This document shows positions 43,191 through 53,518 of a stretch of 64,000 bases of DNA, one piece after another; position 1 is the stretch's first letter; each line of letters opens with the position of its first letter. This DNA is from Streptomyces sp. BK340 (GTDB lineage Bacteria; Actinomycetota; Actinomycetes; Streptomycetales; Streptomycetaceae): the NCBI RefSeq assembly GCF_007827595.1, contig NZ_VISR01000005.1, positions 62,001-126,000 of the forward strand, given 5' to 3'. The notes below the pieces were generated by a model that was not told the DNA's origin, did no database searches, and saw only the letters and a program-made list of their open reading frames with translations. Position numbers and translations under genes: made by a program.

Positions 43191-44294
43191 CTACAGCCGT
43201 CGGACGATCTGCGCCTCGACGCGTTCGACGGACGTGCGGCTGTAGGCGTGCACGAGAGCGAGGTGGAACAACGCGGGCGCCAGCGGCGCCCAGCGGTGGA
43301 TGCGGTCCTCCCGGAGCAGATATTTGATGACGGGCGCCGGACGGAAGGGCACGTAGTCGATCGTCTGGTGCTCCCAGCGGTCCGCCACGCCCCTGCTCAT
43401 CCGCGCCTGGAGATCGGAACTCCTCAGTTCCTTGAGCCTGGCGAAGTAGTGACCGCTCCAATGGCGCTTGTCGACGTCCAGGACGAAGGCCAGAAGGTCG
43501 AGTGAGTACTCGTGCGCCTCCAGGGCCAGTTCCTCGCGCATCCCCCGACGGCACACCGCGTGCAGGTCCGGCGCGCTCCGCCCCGACGAGTCGATGTGCC
43601 GGGACAGGCCTTCGTTGACCGAGGAGTTCCACACGCCGGGCGCCATCCTGACCCGCTCGCTGCGACGGCTCACCACGAGCATGTCGTCGGCGGTGACCAC
43701 GGCGACGTTGACGGCGAAGCTGCACTGGAGGAACGCGGGAGCGGCCAGGGGCTGCTCGGGATCCAGGTATCTCGACCGGGGGGTCGCACCGTCCGGCAGC
43801 CGGCGGTCGAGCTGCTGAGCCGCCAGGAACGTGTAGTAGTCGGTCGGCCGCAGTCGCAGATGCACCTCCGGCGTCTCGTCCAGCGACGTGCGGGAGATGT
43901 CGAACGACTCGACCGCATAACGCGGCCCGTTCCACAGAGGGGTACGTCCCTCGGCGCGCAGGCGTTCGCTCTCGGTGGCTATCTCGTCCCGCCAGGGCTC
44001 CATGTCCGCCGGGAGCCGGACATCTTCGTCGAGCACGTGCACGAAGATCGTCTCCGTCGGGATCGGGGTCTCCCCGTCTCCCTCCACGATCAGTGCCGAG
44101 GTCTGCAGGGGCCCGAGCGAGAATGTCCGCCACGCCGGTCCCGACTCCTCCCTGCTCCGCAGGCTCCGCAGCGCACTCGCCGAGCGTCTGCGTATCCGGA
44201 ACCACGCGTCCTGCAAAGGCTGTTGGAACAGCACCGCGAACAGCATGCCGATGACCGCACCGACGACCCCGTTGGCAACATCGATCCCACCCAC
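43191..44294 (-). CDS. Membrane-anchored NUDIX-like protein
   Basis: A 367-residue protein with one N-terminal membrane helix (about 8-27), a basic stretch, an uncharacterised middle domain and a NUDIX-like domain (about 190-290). The core strand FAVNVAVVTADDMLVVSRR and PGVWN match the NUDIX fold. The catalytic helix reads RRGMREELAL, keeping the metal-binding Glu pair but with Gly where the REx motif has Glu, so hydrolase activity is uncertain. GTG 44294 was chosen because it places the helix at the N-terminus. It follows the beta-propeller-like gene by 52 bases and probably shares its mRNA. It looks accessory rather than core. Confidence 0.6.
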   Translation of the reverse strand: MGGIDVANGVVGAVIGMLFAVLFQQPLQDAWFRIRRRSASALRSLRSREESGPAWRTFSLGPLQTSALIVEGDGETPIPTETIFVHVLDEDVRLPADMEPWRDEIATESERLRAEGRTPLWNGPRYAVESFDISRTSLDETPEVHLRLRPTDYYTFLAAQQLDRRLPDGATPRSRYLDPEQPLAAPAFLQCSFAVNVAVVTADDMLVVSRRSERVRMAPGVWNSSVNEGLSRHIDSSGRSAPDLHAVCRRGMREELALEAHEYSLDLLAFVLDVDKRHWSGHYFARLKELRSSDLQARMSRGVADRWEHQTIDYVPFRPAPVIKYLLREDRIHRWAPLAPALFHLALVHAYSRTSVERVEAQIVRRL

Positions 44295-44346
44295 ACGGGA
44301 GACCTTAGGGATCTTGTGTGCCCCGGGCAGCAACGTGTTCCTTCCG

Positions 44347-45354
44347 TTACGGTGCCTGTCCCTCGCCGGGATCCGGCAGCCGGATGACCGCGATGCTTCC
44401 CGTCTGGGCAACTGCCAGGCGAGTGCCGTCGGGATGCAGCGCCGCGACCGGGGTCGGGACATGGGTGACCCCGTAGGCTCCTTCCCTGCGTGCCACAGCC
44501 ACCTCCGGCCATTCCGCCAGTACGACGCCGGTGGTGACGTCGATCAGTCGGGGATGCCCATGCAGCGAGACGACTCTGCCGCCTTCCGCGAGCAGCGTGC
44601 CGATCGTGAAATCGACCCTGCTCCGGTGCATCCAGCGACGCTCGGCCAGGGACCAGACACCCAGCTCCCTGGGCCCCAGAGCGGGCAGCTCTTCGTCATC
44701 GAGGAATTCCTCGCCGGTCGCGACCACCAGGCGATCGCCGTCGAGCCAGCACGCCGACTCCACCTCGGCGTCGATGCCCGGCTCCATCGGCAGCACTCCG
44801 GGCCCGTCCAGTGCGGCCGGGTCCGTCACCGTGGCTTCCAGATCGAAGACCTCGGCAATGCCGTACGGATGCCACACCCAGCCGGCCACGAGCAGATGCC
44901 TGCCGTCCTGGCTCACCGACAGCCGGGAGTGGAAGACGTCCCTGTCTCCGCGTGGACCCGAAGTGAGGCACTTGCCCGACTCCGCCTCCTCGACGTGGAG
45001 GACGTTGTACTCCTCCGGGCAGTGGACCAGGATCTCTCGCCCGTCCGGCAGAACTCCCAGCGCGACGGGGTAATCGAAGTCTTCGGCGTGATAGGGGCTG
45101 CGCGTCAGCTCACGGACGACGCGCGATCCCTGGACCAGCAGAGCCCTGGTCCCGCGCTCGGCGTAGACGACGCTGTGACGGCCGGAGGAGGAGACGACGC
45201 TTCTGTCGAACGCAGGTCCGTAACCCGTGACCGTCCGGTGCTCCCCGTCGGCCGGGTTCCAGACTCGGCCGCCCACCAGGTCAACCAGACTGTCGCCCTG
45301 CCAGACCAGCGACTGTGCCGGAGCCGTCGTCTCCAGCAACACAACAGGCCTCAT
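44347..45354 (-). CDS. Beta-propeller-like hypothetical protein
   Basis: A 335-residue soluble protein without signal peptide. It has about five or six blade-like repeats with patterns such as SVSQDGRHLLVAG, ALHPDGTRLAVAQTG and LGVLPDGREILVH, as in WD40 or lactonase-type propellers. I cannot assign a family. AAGGGGG precedes ATG 45354. The NUDIX-like gene follows 52 bases later on the same strand, so the two likely form a unit in which this protein is a scaffold or sensor. The pair lies between housekeeping genes. Confidence 0.6.
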   Translation of the reverse strand: MRPVVLLETTAPAQSLVWQGDSLVDLVGGRVWNPADGEHRTVTGYGPAFDRSVVSSSGRHSVVYAERGTRALLVQGSRVVRELTRSPYHAEDFDYPVALGVLPDGREILVHCPEEYNVLHVEEAESGKCLTSGPRGDRDVFHSRLSVSQDGRHLLVAGWVWHPYGIAEVFDLEATVTDPAALDGPGVLPMEPGIDAEVESACWLDGDRLVVATGEEFLDDEELPALGPRELGVWSLAERRWMHRSRVDFTIGTLLAEGGRVVSLHGHPRLIDVTTGVVLAEWPEVAVARREGAYGVTHVPTPVAALHPDGTRLAVAQTGSIAVIRLPDPGEGQAP

Positions 45355-45385
45355 CCCCAACCCCCTTCTCACCGACCGGCGCCGA

Positions 45386-45420
45386 CGCTGCTCTCCGGGC
45401 ATCGGACCCGAAGAGCAGCG
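45386..45420 (-). terminator. Terminator after thiC
   Basis: A 9-bp outer stem (45386-45394 with 45412-45420) encloses an inner CGGG/CCCG pairing, 15 bases after the thiC stop codon. Confidence 0.65.
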
Positions 45421-45434
45421 CCCACCCGCGTGCG

Positions 45435-47231
<1,797 letters not shown>

Positions 47232-47291
47232 CTACGCCGGCATTACCCGGTAACAGGTTCGGCGGTCGACGCAGCGATTTCCGTCTGCCGA

Positions 47292-47307
47292 TGTTTCCCG
47301 TGAAACC
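47292..47307. other. parS: parS-like site, first of tandem pair
   Basis: The core GTTTCCCGTGAAAC (47293-47306) has one mismatch to the ParB consensus. It forms one arm of the hairpin in the thiC leader. Confidence 0.65.
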
Positions 47308-47308
47308 A

Positions 47309-47324
47309 CGTTCCACGTGAAACA
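47309..47324. other. parS: parS-like site, second of tandem pair
   Basis: The core GTTCCACGTGAAAC (47310-47323) has one mismatch to the ParB consensus. It begins 17 bases after the first site of the pair and forms the other arm of the leader hairpin. Confidence 0.65.
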
Positions 47325-47456
47325 TCGCGAATACGGAGGTCAGCGCCCTCTCAGCCCGGTGCTCCGAGCTCCCGCGTGTGCAAAGGTGCCTCCACGCTAG
47401 CGTCAATTCGGGCGCGGTGAACAGAGGGCCCCTGGCGTTCTTGCGATGATCTGGCG

Positions 47457-48908
47457 GTGACCACCTTGGAGCAGTACCCGTACCCGCCCTCCGAACCACC
47501 GCGCGGCGGCGGCTCCGAACAGGGCGGCGAACACGGCCATGACGGCCACGGCCACAGGCACAGGCAGGGGCACCAGCACGGCCCGGGCACCGGCACCGGT
47601 CACTCGCACGGGCACAGCCACAGCCACGGACCCGCCGCGCCCGTCTCGAAGCATCTGCGCAAGGTCATCGCGGCGGTCCTGATCCCGTTCGCGGCCGCGG
47701 TCGTCGTCGGCCTGGCGGTGCTCTGGCCCGGGGGAGCCCCGGCGCACGAGCGCACGGGCGTCGGTTTCGACCGCCAGACACAGCAGGCCACGGTCACCAA
47801 GGTGGTCGAGGTGAGCTGCAAGTCGGTGAACGCCTCCGGGGGTGCCTCGACCGGCGATGCCTCCACCGCCGGCGGCAACCCGGCCCAGCAGCAGGCGAAA
47901 GGCACCTGCAGGAAGGCGACGGTCCGCGTCGACACTGGCAACGACCAGGGCCGTACGTTCACCGAGATCGTGCAGCCGGACCAGTCACGGCAGTTGCGCG
48001 AGGGCGAGAAGGTCGTGGTCGCCTACGAGCCCTCGGCGCCGAAGGACCTGCAGTACTCCGTCACCGATGTGAACCGTAAGGTCCCGATGGCGCTGCTCGC
48101 GGGGATCTTCGCGCTCGCCGTCGTGGTGGTGGGCCGGCTGCGCGGTGTCATGGCGCTGGTCGCACTGGCCGTGAGCTTCCTGGTGCTGACGCTCTTCATC
48201 CTGCCCGCGATCCTGCAGGGCTCGAATCCGCTGCTGGTGGCCGTCGTCGGGGCCAGCGCGATCATGCTCATCGCGCTCTACATGTGCCATGGGCTGTCGG
48301 CCCGTACCTCGGTGGCGGTGCTCGGCACACTGGCTTCCCTGCTGCTGATCGGCATCCTCGGCTCCGAGTTCATCGACTGGGCCGCGCTCACCGGCAACAC
48401 GGACGACAGCACCGGTCTGATCCACGGCTTGTACCCGTCGATCGACATGAGCGGTCTGCTGCTGGCCGGCGTCATCATCGGTTCGCTGGGTGTCCTGGAC
48501 GATGTGACGGTGACCCAGACGTCGGCGGTCTGGGAACTGCACGAGGCCAATCCGGCGATGGGCTGGCGCGGGCTGTACCGGGCGGGTATCCGGATCGGAC
48601 GCGACCACATCGCCTCGGTGGTCAACACCCTCGTACTCGCCTACGCCGGCGCCGCGCTGCCGCTGCTGTTGTTGTTCTCGATCGCGCAGAGCAGCGTGGG
48701 CACGGTCGCCAACAGCGAGCTGGTGGCCGAGGAGATCGTGCGCACGCTGGTGGGTTCGATCGGACTGGTCGCCTCCGTCCCGGTCACCACAGCGCTCGCC
48801 GCCCTGGTGGTGTCGGCCGACCGGCCGGCACCGGAAGCGGCGGCCCCCGCCGGAGCGCAGCCCGCTCCGGCGCGCGGCGGCGGCAGGGGCCGGCGCCGGA
48901 AGCGGTGA
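47457..48908 (+). CDS. YibE/F-family membrane protein with His-rich N-terminus
   Basis: A 483-residue polytopic protein. The first 60 residues are very rich in His and Gly (for example HGHDGHGHRHRQGHQHG), like metal-binding tails of zinc or nickel transporters. A membrane helix (about 70-92), an extracytoplasmic domain with two cysteines (about 93-205) and about seven further helices of the YibE/F family follow. The C-terminus is Ala/Pro and Arg rich. YibE/F proteins have no firmly established function; the His tail suggests metal binding. The GTG at 47457 is the start. Divergent from thiC. Confidence 0.85.
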   Translation: MTTLEQYPYPPSEPPRGGGSEQGGEHGHDGHGHRHRQGHQHGPGTGTGHSHGHSHSHGPAAPVSKHLRKVIAAVLIPFAAAVVVGLAVLWPGGAPAHERTGVGFDRQTQQATVTKVVEVSCKSVNASGGASTGDASTAGGNPAQQQAKGTCRKATVRVDTGNDQGRTFTEIVQPDQSRQLREGEKVVVAYEPSAPKDLQYSVTDVNRKVPMALLAGIFALAVVVVGRLRGVMALVALAVSFLVLTLFILPAILQGSNPLLVAVVGASAIMLIALYMCHGLSARTSVAVLGTLASLLLIGILGSEFIDWAALTGNTDDSTGLIHGLYPSIDMSGLLLAGVIIGSLGVLDDVTVTQTSAVWELHEANPAMGWRGLYRAGIRIGRDHIASVVNTLVLAYAGAALPLLLLFSIAQSSVGTVANSELVAEEIVRTLVGSIGLVASVPVTTALAALVVSADRPAPEAAAPAGAQPAPARGGGRGRRRKR

Positions 48909-49003
48909 GGGAGCCCGGCGAAGGCCGGAACTCACTGAAGAAGCGTTCCTGCACAGCTGTACGCGGCGTTCAGCTGCGTTGGTCGCCCCGTTGCCGCAAC
49001 GCC

Positions 49004-49411
49004 TCAGCCGGCGCTCTGTTCCTCGGCCAGGATGCGGTCCAGGGCCTCGTCGAGGTGGGCGTCGAAGTCGGCCAGCGCTCCCTCCTGCCCGAGCGGCACG
49101 AGCTTGTCCGTGCGGTCGAGGAATGCCACGAGCGGCGGAGCCGAGGAACGGAACAGGGCCTGGTCGCCGCCGACCTGAAGCCGGATCAGCACCTCGCCCA
49201 GCACCTCCGAGTCGACGGGCGCGATGTGCACGTCTCCCTCGCCGCACGGCCGTCCGACTCCGTCGATCAGCAGTTCGCGGCCGAAGGCCCAGGTCACCGG
49301 GGCATCACCGGGCAGATGGAAGGTCAGCCGCACCGCGTAGGGATCAAAGGTCTCGTAGCGCAACTCCACCGGAATGCGGAAGGAGAGCTCCTCCGACACG
49401 AGAAAGCTCAT
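49004..49411 (-). CDS. ssgA: SsgA, sporulation/cell-division activator
   Basis: A 135-residue member of the SsgA-like protein family found only in morphologically complex actinomycetes. The protein is nearly collinear with S. coelicolor SsgA: MSFLVSEELSFRIPVELRYE at the N-terminus, VTWAFGRELL in the middle and FLDRTDKLVPLGQE near the C-terminus. SsgA is needed for sporulation-specific septation and marks sites of cell-wall remodelling, helping SsgB place FtsZ. ATG 49411 is chosen to match the known start; the frame is open about ten codons upstream, with ATG 49414 adjacent. The activator gene ssgR lies 128 bases upstream, as in S. coelicolor. Confidence 0.95.
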   Translation of the reverse strand: MSFLVSEELSFRIPVELRYETFDPYAVRLTFHLPGDAPVTWAFGRELLIDGVGRPCGEGDVHIAPVDSEVLGEVLIRLQVGGDQALFRSSAPPLVAFLDRTDKLVPLGQEGALADFDAHLDEALDRILAEEQSAG

Positions 49412-49539
49412 CATGACTTCTGCTTGTACGGATTCACGCATCGCCTACCCCGTCAAATGACATCGACTGGCCGGGATTGATCCCTCGACCGTACTCAGAT
49501 CTTGCTGAAAGTACACAACAGATCACAAGGAGTGAGTTT

Positions 49540-50454
49540 TCAGATACTGATAGAGGGCATCAACGCGCCCAGATGGCGTCCGATCTCGGCCTGCAACCGC
49601 TGTGCGGCGGGCAGGAGACGGTCGGCCTGGTGGGCGGGGAGCGAGATGGCCATCGTGGCCGCCGTGGTGCCGACCGTGATGGGAATCGCCGCGCACACCG
49701 TGCCCAGGGCGTACTCCTGACGCTCCACCACCGGCTCCATCCGCGGCATCCGGGCCAGCCGGCGCAGCAGGGCATGGTTGTCACGCACGGTGTACGGGGT
49801 GATGGACTGCGCCGGATAGCGGGCCAGGTGGTCCCGGCGGGCGTCCTCGTCGAGCTGGGAGAGCAGACACTGGCCGATCGCGTGCGCGTGCCCCGTCTCG
49901 CGGAAGTCGGCCCACTCCTCGACCGCCGGGGCCTCCCGCGAGTCGGCGACGCACATGACCTCGATCTCGCCCTCCCGGTACATCGCGTAGTACACCGGCA
50001 CACCGATGGAATCGCGCCAGTGCGCCAGGGTGTCGGCCACCGTGCTGCGACGTTTCTGCTGCGCTCCGCTGCTGCTCAGCCGCTCGGCCGCGTCGCCTAG
50101 GAAGAACAGCCCTTTCTGGCGGCGCAGATAACCCTCGTGCACCAGGGTGCGCAACAGGTGATAGGTCGTGGGCAGGGCGAGGCCGGTCTCGCGGGCGAGC
50201 TGCTTGGCGGGGGCGCCGTACTCGTGCGCCGCGACGGTCTCCAGCAGGCGCATCGCGCGCTGCACGGATCCGATGAGGGTCGCGGCGGACGGTTGCCCCG
50301 GAACGTCCGGGGGGTGCGGGGGTCCGGGCAGGGACGCGGCGCGTGGCTGTCCCGGGACGCCCGCCGAGGGCGGCCGCTGCAGCGGGGGTGTGCAGGAGTG
50401 CGGCGGGGCGAGGGGTGTGTGGGGTTCTGCCGGTGCGGTGTCAACCGTGGCCAA
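49540..50454 (-). CDS. ssgR: SsgR, IclR-family activator of ssgA
   Basis: A 304-residue IclR-type regulator. The winged helix is near residues 60-125 (AKQLARETGLALPTTYHLLRTL) and the effector domain fills about 135-300. Position directly upstream of ssgA identifies it as SsgR, which activates ssgA transcription in S. coelicolor. The TTG at 50454 has GGGAG six bases upstream. It adds a Pro-rich N-terminal extension of about 55 residues that I do not recall in S. coelicolor SsgR, so an internal start near the helix-turn-helix is possible. Target site probably lies in 49412-49539. Confidence 0.9.
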   Translation of the reverse strand: MATVDTAPAEPHTPLAPPHSCTPPLQRPPSAGVPGQPRAASLPGPPHPPDVPGQPSAATLIGSVQRAMRLLETVAAHEYGAPAKQLARETGLALPTTYHLLRTLVHEGYLRRQKGLFFLGDAAERLSSSGAQQKRRSTVADTLAHWRDSIGVPVYYAMYREGEIEVMCVADSREAPAVEEWADFRETGHAHAIGQCLLSQLDEDARRDHLARYPAQSITPYTVRDNHALLRRLARMPRMEPVVERQEYALGTVCAAIPITVGTTAATMAISLPAHQADRLLPAAQRLQAEIGRHLGALMPSISI

Positions 50455-50654
50455 GGGTCACTCCCGTAGCGCGAGGGTGGGGCAACCCGTGCGGGGAAGC
50501 ACGGGTGGGGGTGTACGCCGCCCGCGGGGCCCGGCCCCGCGTGGGGTTCCGGACTCTAACCGCCCGCCACCGCGTGCAGACGGCCTGCCGGGGAAACTTC
50601 CCTCGCCCGAGGGAACCGGTGATTTCCGTTACCGGTCACCGGCTCCCGCTCCCC

Positions 50655-50867
50655 TCACCAGTCGCTGCGCGACGAGGAGTTCGACATGAACTTGCGCACG
50701 ACGTAGATCAGTCCACCGACCAGGGCGACGAAGATCAGCGCCTTGAAGAGCAGGCCGATCACGAAGCCGACCACGGTCGCGATCAGGCTGCCGAAGACCA
50801 CCAGGGCGATGACCGGCACCGCGACCCACTTCACCCACCACGGCAGCCCCGCGAAGATCTCTCGCAT
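50655..50867 (-). CDS. Small membrane protein (DUF5326-like)
   Basis: A 70-residue protein with two closely spaced membrane helices (about 14-33 and 38-60) and a short hydrophilic tail (MSNSSSRSDW). It matches, from memory, a small conserved Streptomyces membrane family (DUF5326) of unknown function. It appears to be monocistronic, and no clear promoter was placed. Its conservation and position between ssgR and ptpA suggest a role in envelope biology, but this is only inference. Confidence 0.72.
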   Translation of the reverse strand: MREIFAGLPWWVKWVAVPVIALVVFGSLIATVVGFVIGLLFKALIFVALVGGLIYVVRKFMSNSSSRSDW

Positions 50868-51033
50868 TGCCCTCGTCCTTTGCGTTCCGGTGCGGCCACG
50901 GCGTACTGCGCGCTGTCGTGGACGCAGCTCTCGATGTCTGCACTCGATGCTAGGGCCGCCAGTGGGTCCCGCGGGGGCCTCGCACCCCTTGTCCTCCCCT
51001 GACCCTCCCCCTAGGGAACCCCGAGGGCCGGGC

Positions 51034-51351
51034 TCAGGCCTCAGGCGGAGAGAAGACCACCAGAACCCGCAGATCCTCGCTGATGTGGTGGAACTTGTGG
51101 GCGACGCCGGCCGGCACGTAGACCACGCTGCCCCGGGCCACCTGGGTGGTCTCCTCGCCGACGGTGATCGATGCGCGGCCGCTGACGACGAAGTAGACCT
51201 CGTCCTGGTTGTGCGGCCGCTGCGGGTCGTGTTCGCCCGCGTTGAGGGCGTACAGGCCGACCGACATGTGACGTTCGCGCAGAAACTGCAGGTAGGCCCC
51301 TTCGTTGGCGGCGCGCTCCGCCTCCAGTTCGTCCAGCCGGAATGCCTTCAT
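51034..51351 (-). CDS. Cupin-domain protein
   Basis: A 105-residue single-domain cupin. Motif 1 is visible in RPHNQDEVYFVVSG, with the metal ligands His, Glu and a Gln/Asp variant, and motif 2 in VPAGVAHKFHHI. Small cupins of this kind are metal-dependent isomerases, dioxygenases or binding proteins; the reaction is unknown. It is divergent from the holin-like gene, 60 bases away. The start at ATG 51351 has only a weak ribosome-binding site. Confidence 0.82.
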   Translation of the reverse strand: MKAFRLDELEAERAANEGAYLQFLRERHMSVGLYALNAGEHDPQRPHNQDEVYFVVSGRASITVGEETTQVARGSVVYVPAGVAHKFHHISEDLRVLVVFSPPEA

Positions 51352-51411
51352 CGCCGTTTGCCGCCCTCGCCCCACTGCTCGCCGTCGATCTGGTCTGCCA
51401 CGATCAGACAC

Positions 51412-51789
51412 ATGAAGAATTTCGTAGTCAAGACGATCGCCAACGCGGGCGCCCTGGCGGTCGCCGTGTGGCTGCTCGACAAGATCACCCTCACGGGTGA
51501 CAGCACGGCCAAGAAGGCCGGCACGCTGATCGTGGTCGCGCTGGTCTTCGGCCTGGTGAACTTCCTGGTCAAGCCGATCTTGAAGGTGCTCACCTTCCCG
51601 CTGTTCATCCTCACCCTCGGGTTGATCACCCTGATCGTCAACGCGCTGATGCTGCTGCTGACCTCCTGGGTGTGCGGCAAGCTCGACCTCAGCTTCCACG
51701 TGGAGGGGTTCTGGACGGCCGTGCTCGGCGGCCTGATCATCTCCGTCGTCTCGTGGGCGCTGAACCTCGTCCTGCCCGACGAGGACTGA
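51412..51789 (+). CDS. Phage holin family 4-like (YvlD-type) membrane protein
   Basis: A 125-residue membrane protein with four hydrophobic segments, resembling the YvlD/'phage holin family' proteins of Gram-positive bacteria. The pattern FGLVNFLVKPILKVLTFPLF is typical of the family. These are housekeeping membrane proteins rather than true phage holins; some respond to envelope stress. ptpA starts 7 bases after its stop, so the two are cotranscribed. A small dyad (GTCTG/CAGAC, 51393-51409) lies directly before the start. Confidence 0.85.
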   Translation: MKNFVVKTIANAGALAVAVWLLDKITLTGDSTAKKAGTLIVVALVFGLVNFLVKPILKVLTFPLFILTLGLITLIVNALMLLLTSWVCGKLDLSFHVEGFWTAVLGGLIISVVSWALNLVLPDED

Positions 51790-51796
51790 GCCCGCC

Positions 51797-52306
51797 ATGA
51801 CCTACCGCGTCTGTTTCGTGTGCACCGGCAACATCTGCCGTTCCCCGATGGCCGAGTCCGTCTTCCGTGCGCGCGTCGACGAGGCCGGCCTCGCGGACCT
51901 GGTGGAGATCGAGAGCGCCGGCACCGGCGGCTGGCACGAGGGGGATGCCGCCGACCCGCGGACCGTCTCGGTCCTCGACGAGCACGGCTACGGCACCGAG
52001 CACGTCGCACGGCAGTTCCAGCCCTCCTGGTTCGACCGCCTCGACCTGGTGATCGCCCTCGACACCGGTCATCTCAAGGCCCTGCGCCGCCTCGCGCCCA
52101 CCGAGGAGGACGCCCGCAAGGTACGCCTGCTGCGCGCGTACGCCCTTTCGCTCGCCCCTTCCGGATCGGCCGACGAAGACCTCGACGTGCCCGACCCCTA
52201 CTACGGGGGCCGGGACGGCTTCGAGGAGTGCCTGGAGATGGTGGAGGCGGCGAGCACCGGTCTGCTCGCCGCCGTACGGGAGCATCTGGAGGGACGCGCC
52301 GCATGA
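51797..52306 (+). CDS. ptpA: Low-molecular-weight protein tyrosine phosphatase
   Basis: A 169-residue LMW-PTP. The P-loop is VCTGNICRS (Cys-x5-Arg-Ser) and the general acid Asp is in VPDPYYG. It removes phosphate from tyrosine residues through a cysteinyl-phosphate intermediate. PtpA in S. coelicolor has the same size and gene position, and its overexpression raises antibiotic production in S. lividans. It lies 7 bases after the holin-like gene and overlaps the next gene by four bases (ATGA). Cytoplasmic. Confidence 0.94.
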   Translation: MTYRVCFVCTGNICRSPMAESVFRARVDEAGLADLVEIESAGTGGWHEGDAADPRTVSVLDEHGYGTEHVARQFQPSWFDRLDLVIALDTGHLKALRRLAPTEEDARKVRLLRAYALSLAPSGSADEDLDVPDPYYGGRDGFEECLEMVEAASTGLLAAVREHLEGRAA

Positions 52307-53451
52307 GCGACACCGGCAAGGGCCCGGACCGCGTCGGCGACGGCACGCGGGCGGTACGGGCCGGCCTCCCCGAGCCCGTCAAGCACGAGCCGACGCTGCC
52401 CGGACCGGTGTTCGCCGCGCACTTCCACCTGCCGGGCGAGGTGACCGGACCGTACGCCTACGGCCGGGACGACAACCCCACCTGGACCCTGCTGGAGCGC
52501 GCCATCGGGGAGCTGGAGGCGCCGGGACAGGACGACGTCGAGACGCTGGTGTTCGCCTCCGGCATGGCCGCGATCTCCTCGGTGCTGTTCTCCCAGCTGC
52601 GCGCCGGGGACGCGGTCGTCCTGCCCTCCGACGGCTACCAGGCGCTGCCGCTGGTCCGCGCACAGCTGGAGGCCTACGGCATCGAGGTGCGCACCGCGCC
52701 CACCGGCGGCGACGCCCAGCTGGAGGTCCTCGACGGCGCGCGGCTGCTGTGGATCGAGTCGCCGTCGAACCCGGGTCTCGACGTGTGTGACATCCGGCGG
52801 CTGGCCCGGGCGGCACACGCGCAGGGCGCCCTGGTGGCCGTCGACAACACCCTCGCCACCCCGCTCGGTCAACGCCCGCTGGAGCTGGGCGCCGACTTCT
52901 CCGTGGCCAGCGGCACCAAGCAGCTGACCGGGCACGGTGATCTGCTGCTGGGCTACGTCACCGGTCGCGACGCCGAGGCGATGGCTGCCGTACGCCGATG
53001 GCGCAAGATCGTCGGCGCGATCTCGGGACCCATGGAGGCCTGGCTCGCGCACCGTTCCATCGCCACCCTCCAGCTGCGCGCCGACCGGCAGAACGCGACG
53101 GCTCTCGCGGTCGCCGAGGCCCTGCGGCAGCGGCCCGAGATCTCCGGGCTGCGCCATCCGGGGCTGCCCGGAGACCCCGCGCACAAGGTCGCCGCCCAGC
53201 AGATGCGCCGCTACGGCTGCGTGGTCTCCTTCACGCTGCCCACACGCGCGCGTGCCGAGCGTTTCCTCGAGGCACTGCACCTGGTCGAGGACGCGACGAG
53301 CTTCGGCGGTGTGCGCTCCACGGCCGAACGCCGCGGCCGCTGGGGCGGAGACCCCGTCCCGGAGGGCTTCATCCGCATGTCCGTCGGCGCCGAGGATCCC
53401 GAGGACCTGGTGGCGGATGTGCTGCGGGCCCTGGACGAGTCCGCCGACTGA
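52303..53451 (+). CDS. Cystathionine gamma-lyase/synthase-family PLP enzyme
   Basis: A 382-residue Cys/Met-metabolism PLP enzyme. The cofactor lysine is Lys206 in ASGTKQLTGHG, YAYGRDDNPTW is the substrate- and PLP-phosphate-binding region, and VAVDNTLATPL carries the cofactor aspartate. The group includes cystathionine gamma-lyase, gamma-synthase and methionine gamma-lyase, which sequence alone cannot separate here. ATG 52303 overlaps the ptpA stop, so the two are translationally coupled. Why a gamma-lyase is coupled to a tyrosine phosphatase is not obvious. Confidence 0.87.
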   Translation: MSDTGKGPDRVGDGTRAVRAGLPEPVKHEPTLPGPVFAAHFHLPGEVTGPYAYGRDDNPTWTLLERAIGELEAPGQDDVETLVFASGMAAISSVLFSQLRAGDAVVLPSDGYQALPLVRAQLEAYGIEVRTAPTGGDAQLEVLDGARLLWIESPSNPGLDVCDIRRLARAAHAQGALVAVDNTLATPLGQRPLELGADFSVASGTKQLTGHGDLLLGYVTGRDAEAMAAVRRWRKIVGAISGPMEAWLAHRSIATLQLRADRQNATALAVAEALRQRPEISGLRHPGLPGDPAHKVAAQQMRRYGCVVSFTLPTRARAERFLEALHLVEDATSFGGVRSTAERRGRWGGDPVPEGFIRMSVGAEDPEDLVADVLRALDESAD

Positions 53452-53481
53452 CCGGATCAGGGGCCGTCGGGCCTGGTCTGC

Positions 53482-53518
53482 GGCGGTCCGAGCCTCCCCC
53501 CTCGTGGCTCGGACCGCC
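53482..53518 (+). terminator. Terminator after the gamma-lyase-like gene
   Basis: A perfect 12-bp stem (53482-53493 with 53507-53518) with a 13-nt loop, followed by TT. It ends the holin-ptpA-lyase transcript. Confidence 0.75.

Noticed and set aside
42098..45434. An integrated SLP1-type element with tRNA att site
   Set aside because: No integrase, replication or transfer genes and no tRNA gene or att-like duplication are visible in this interval.
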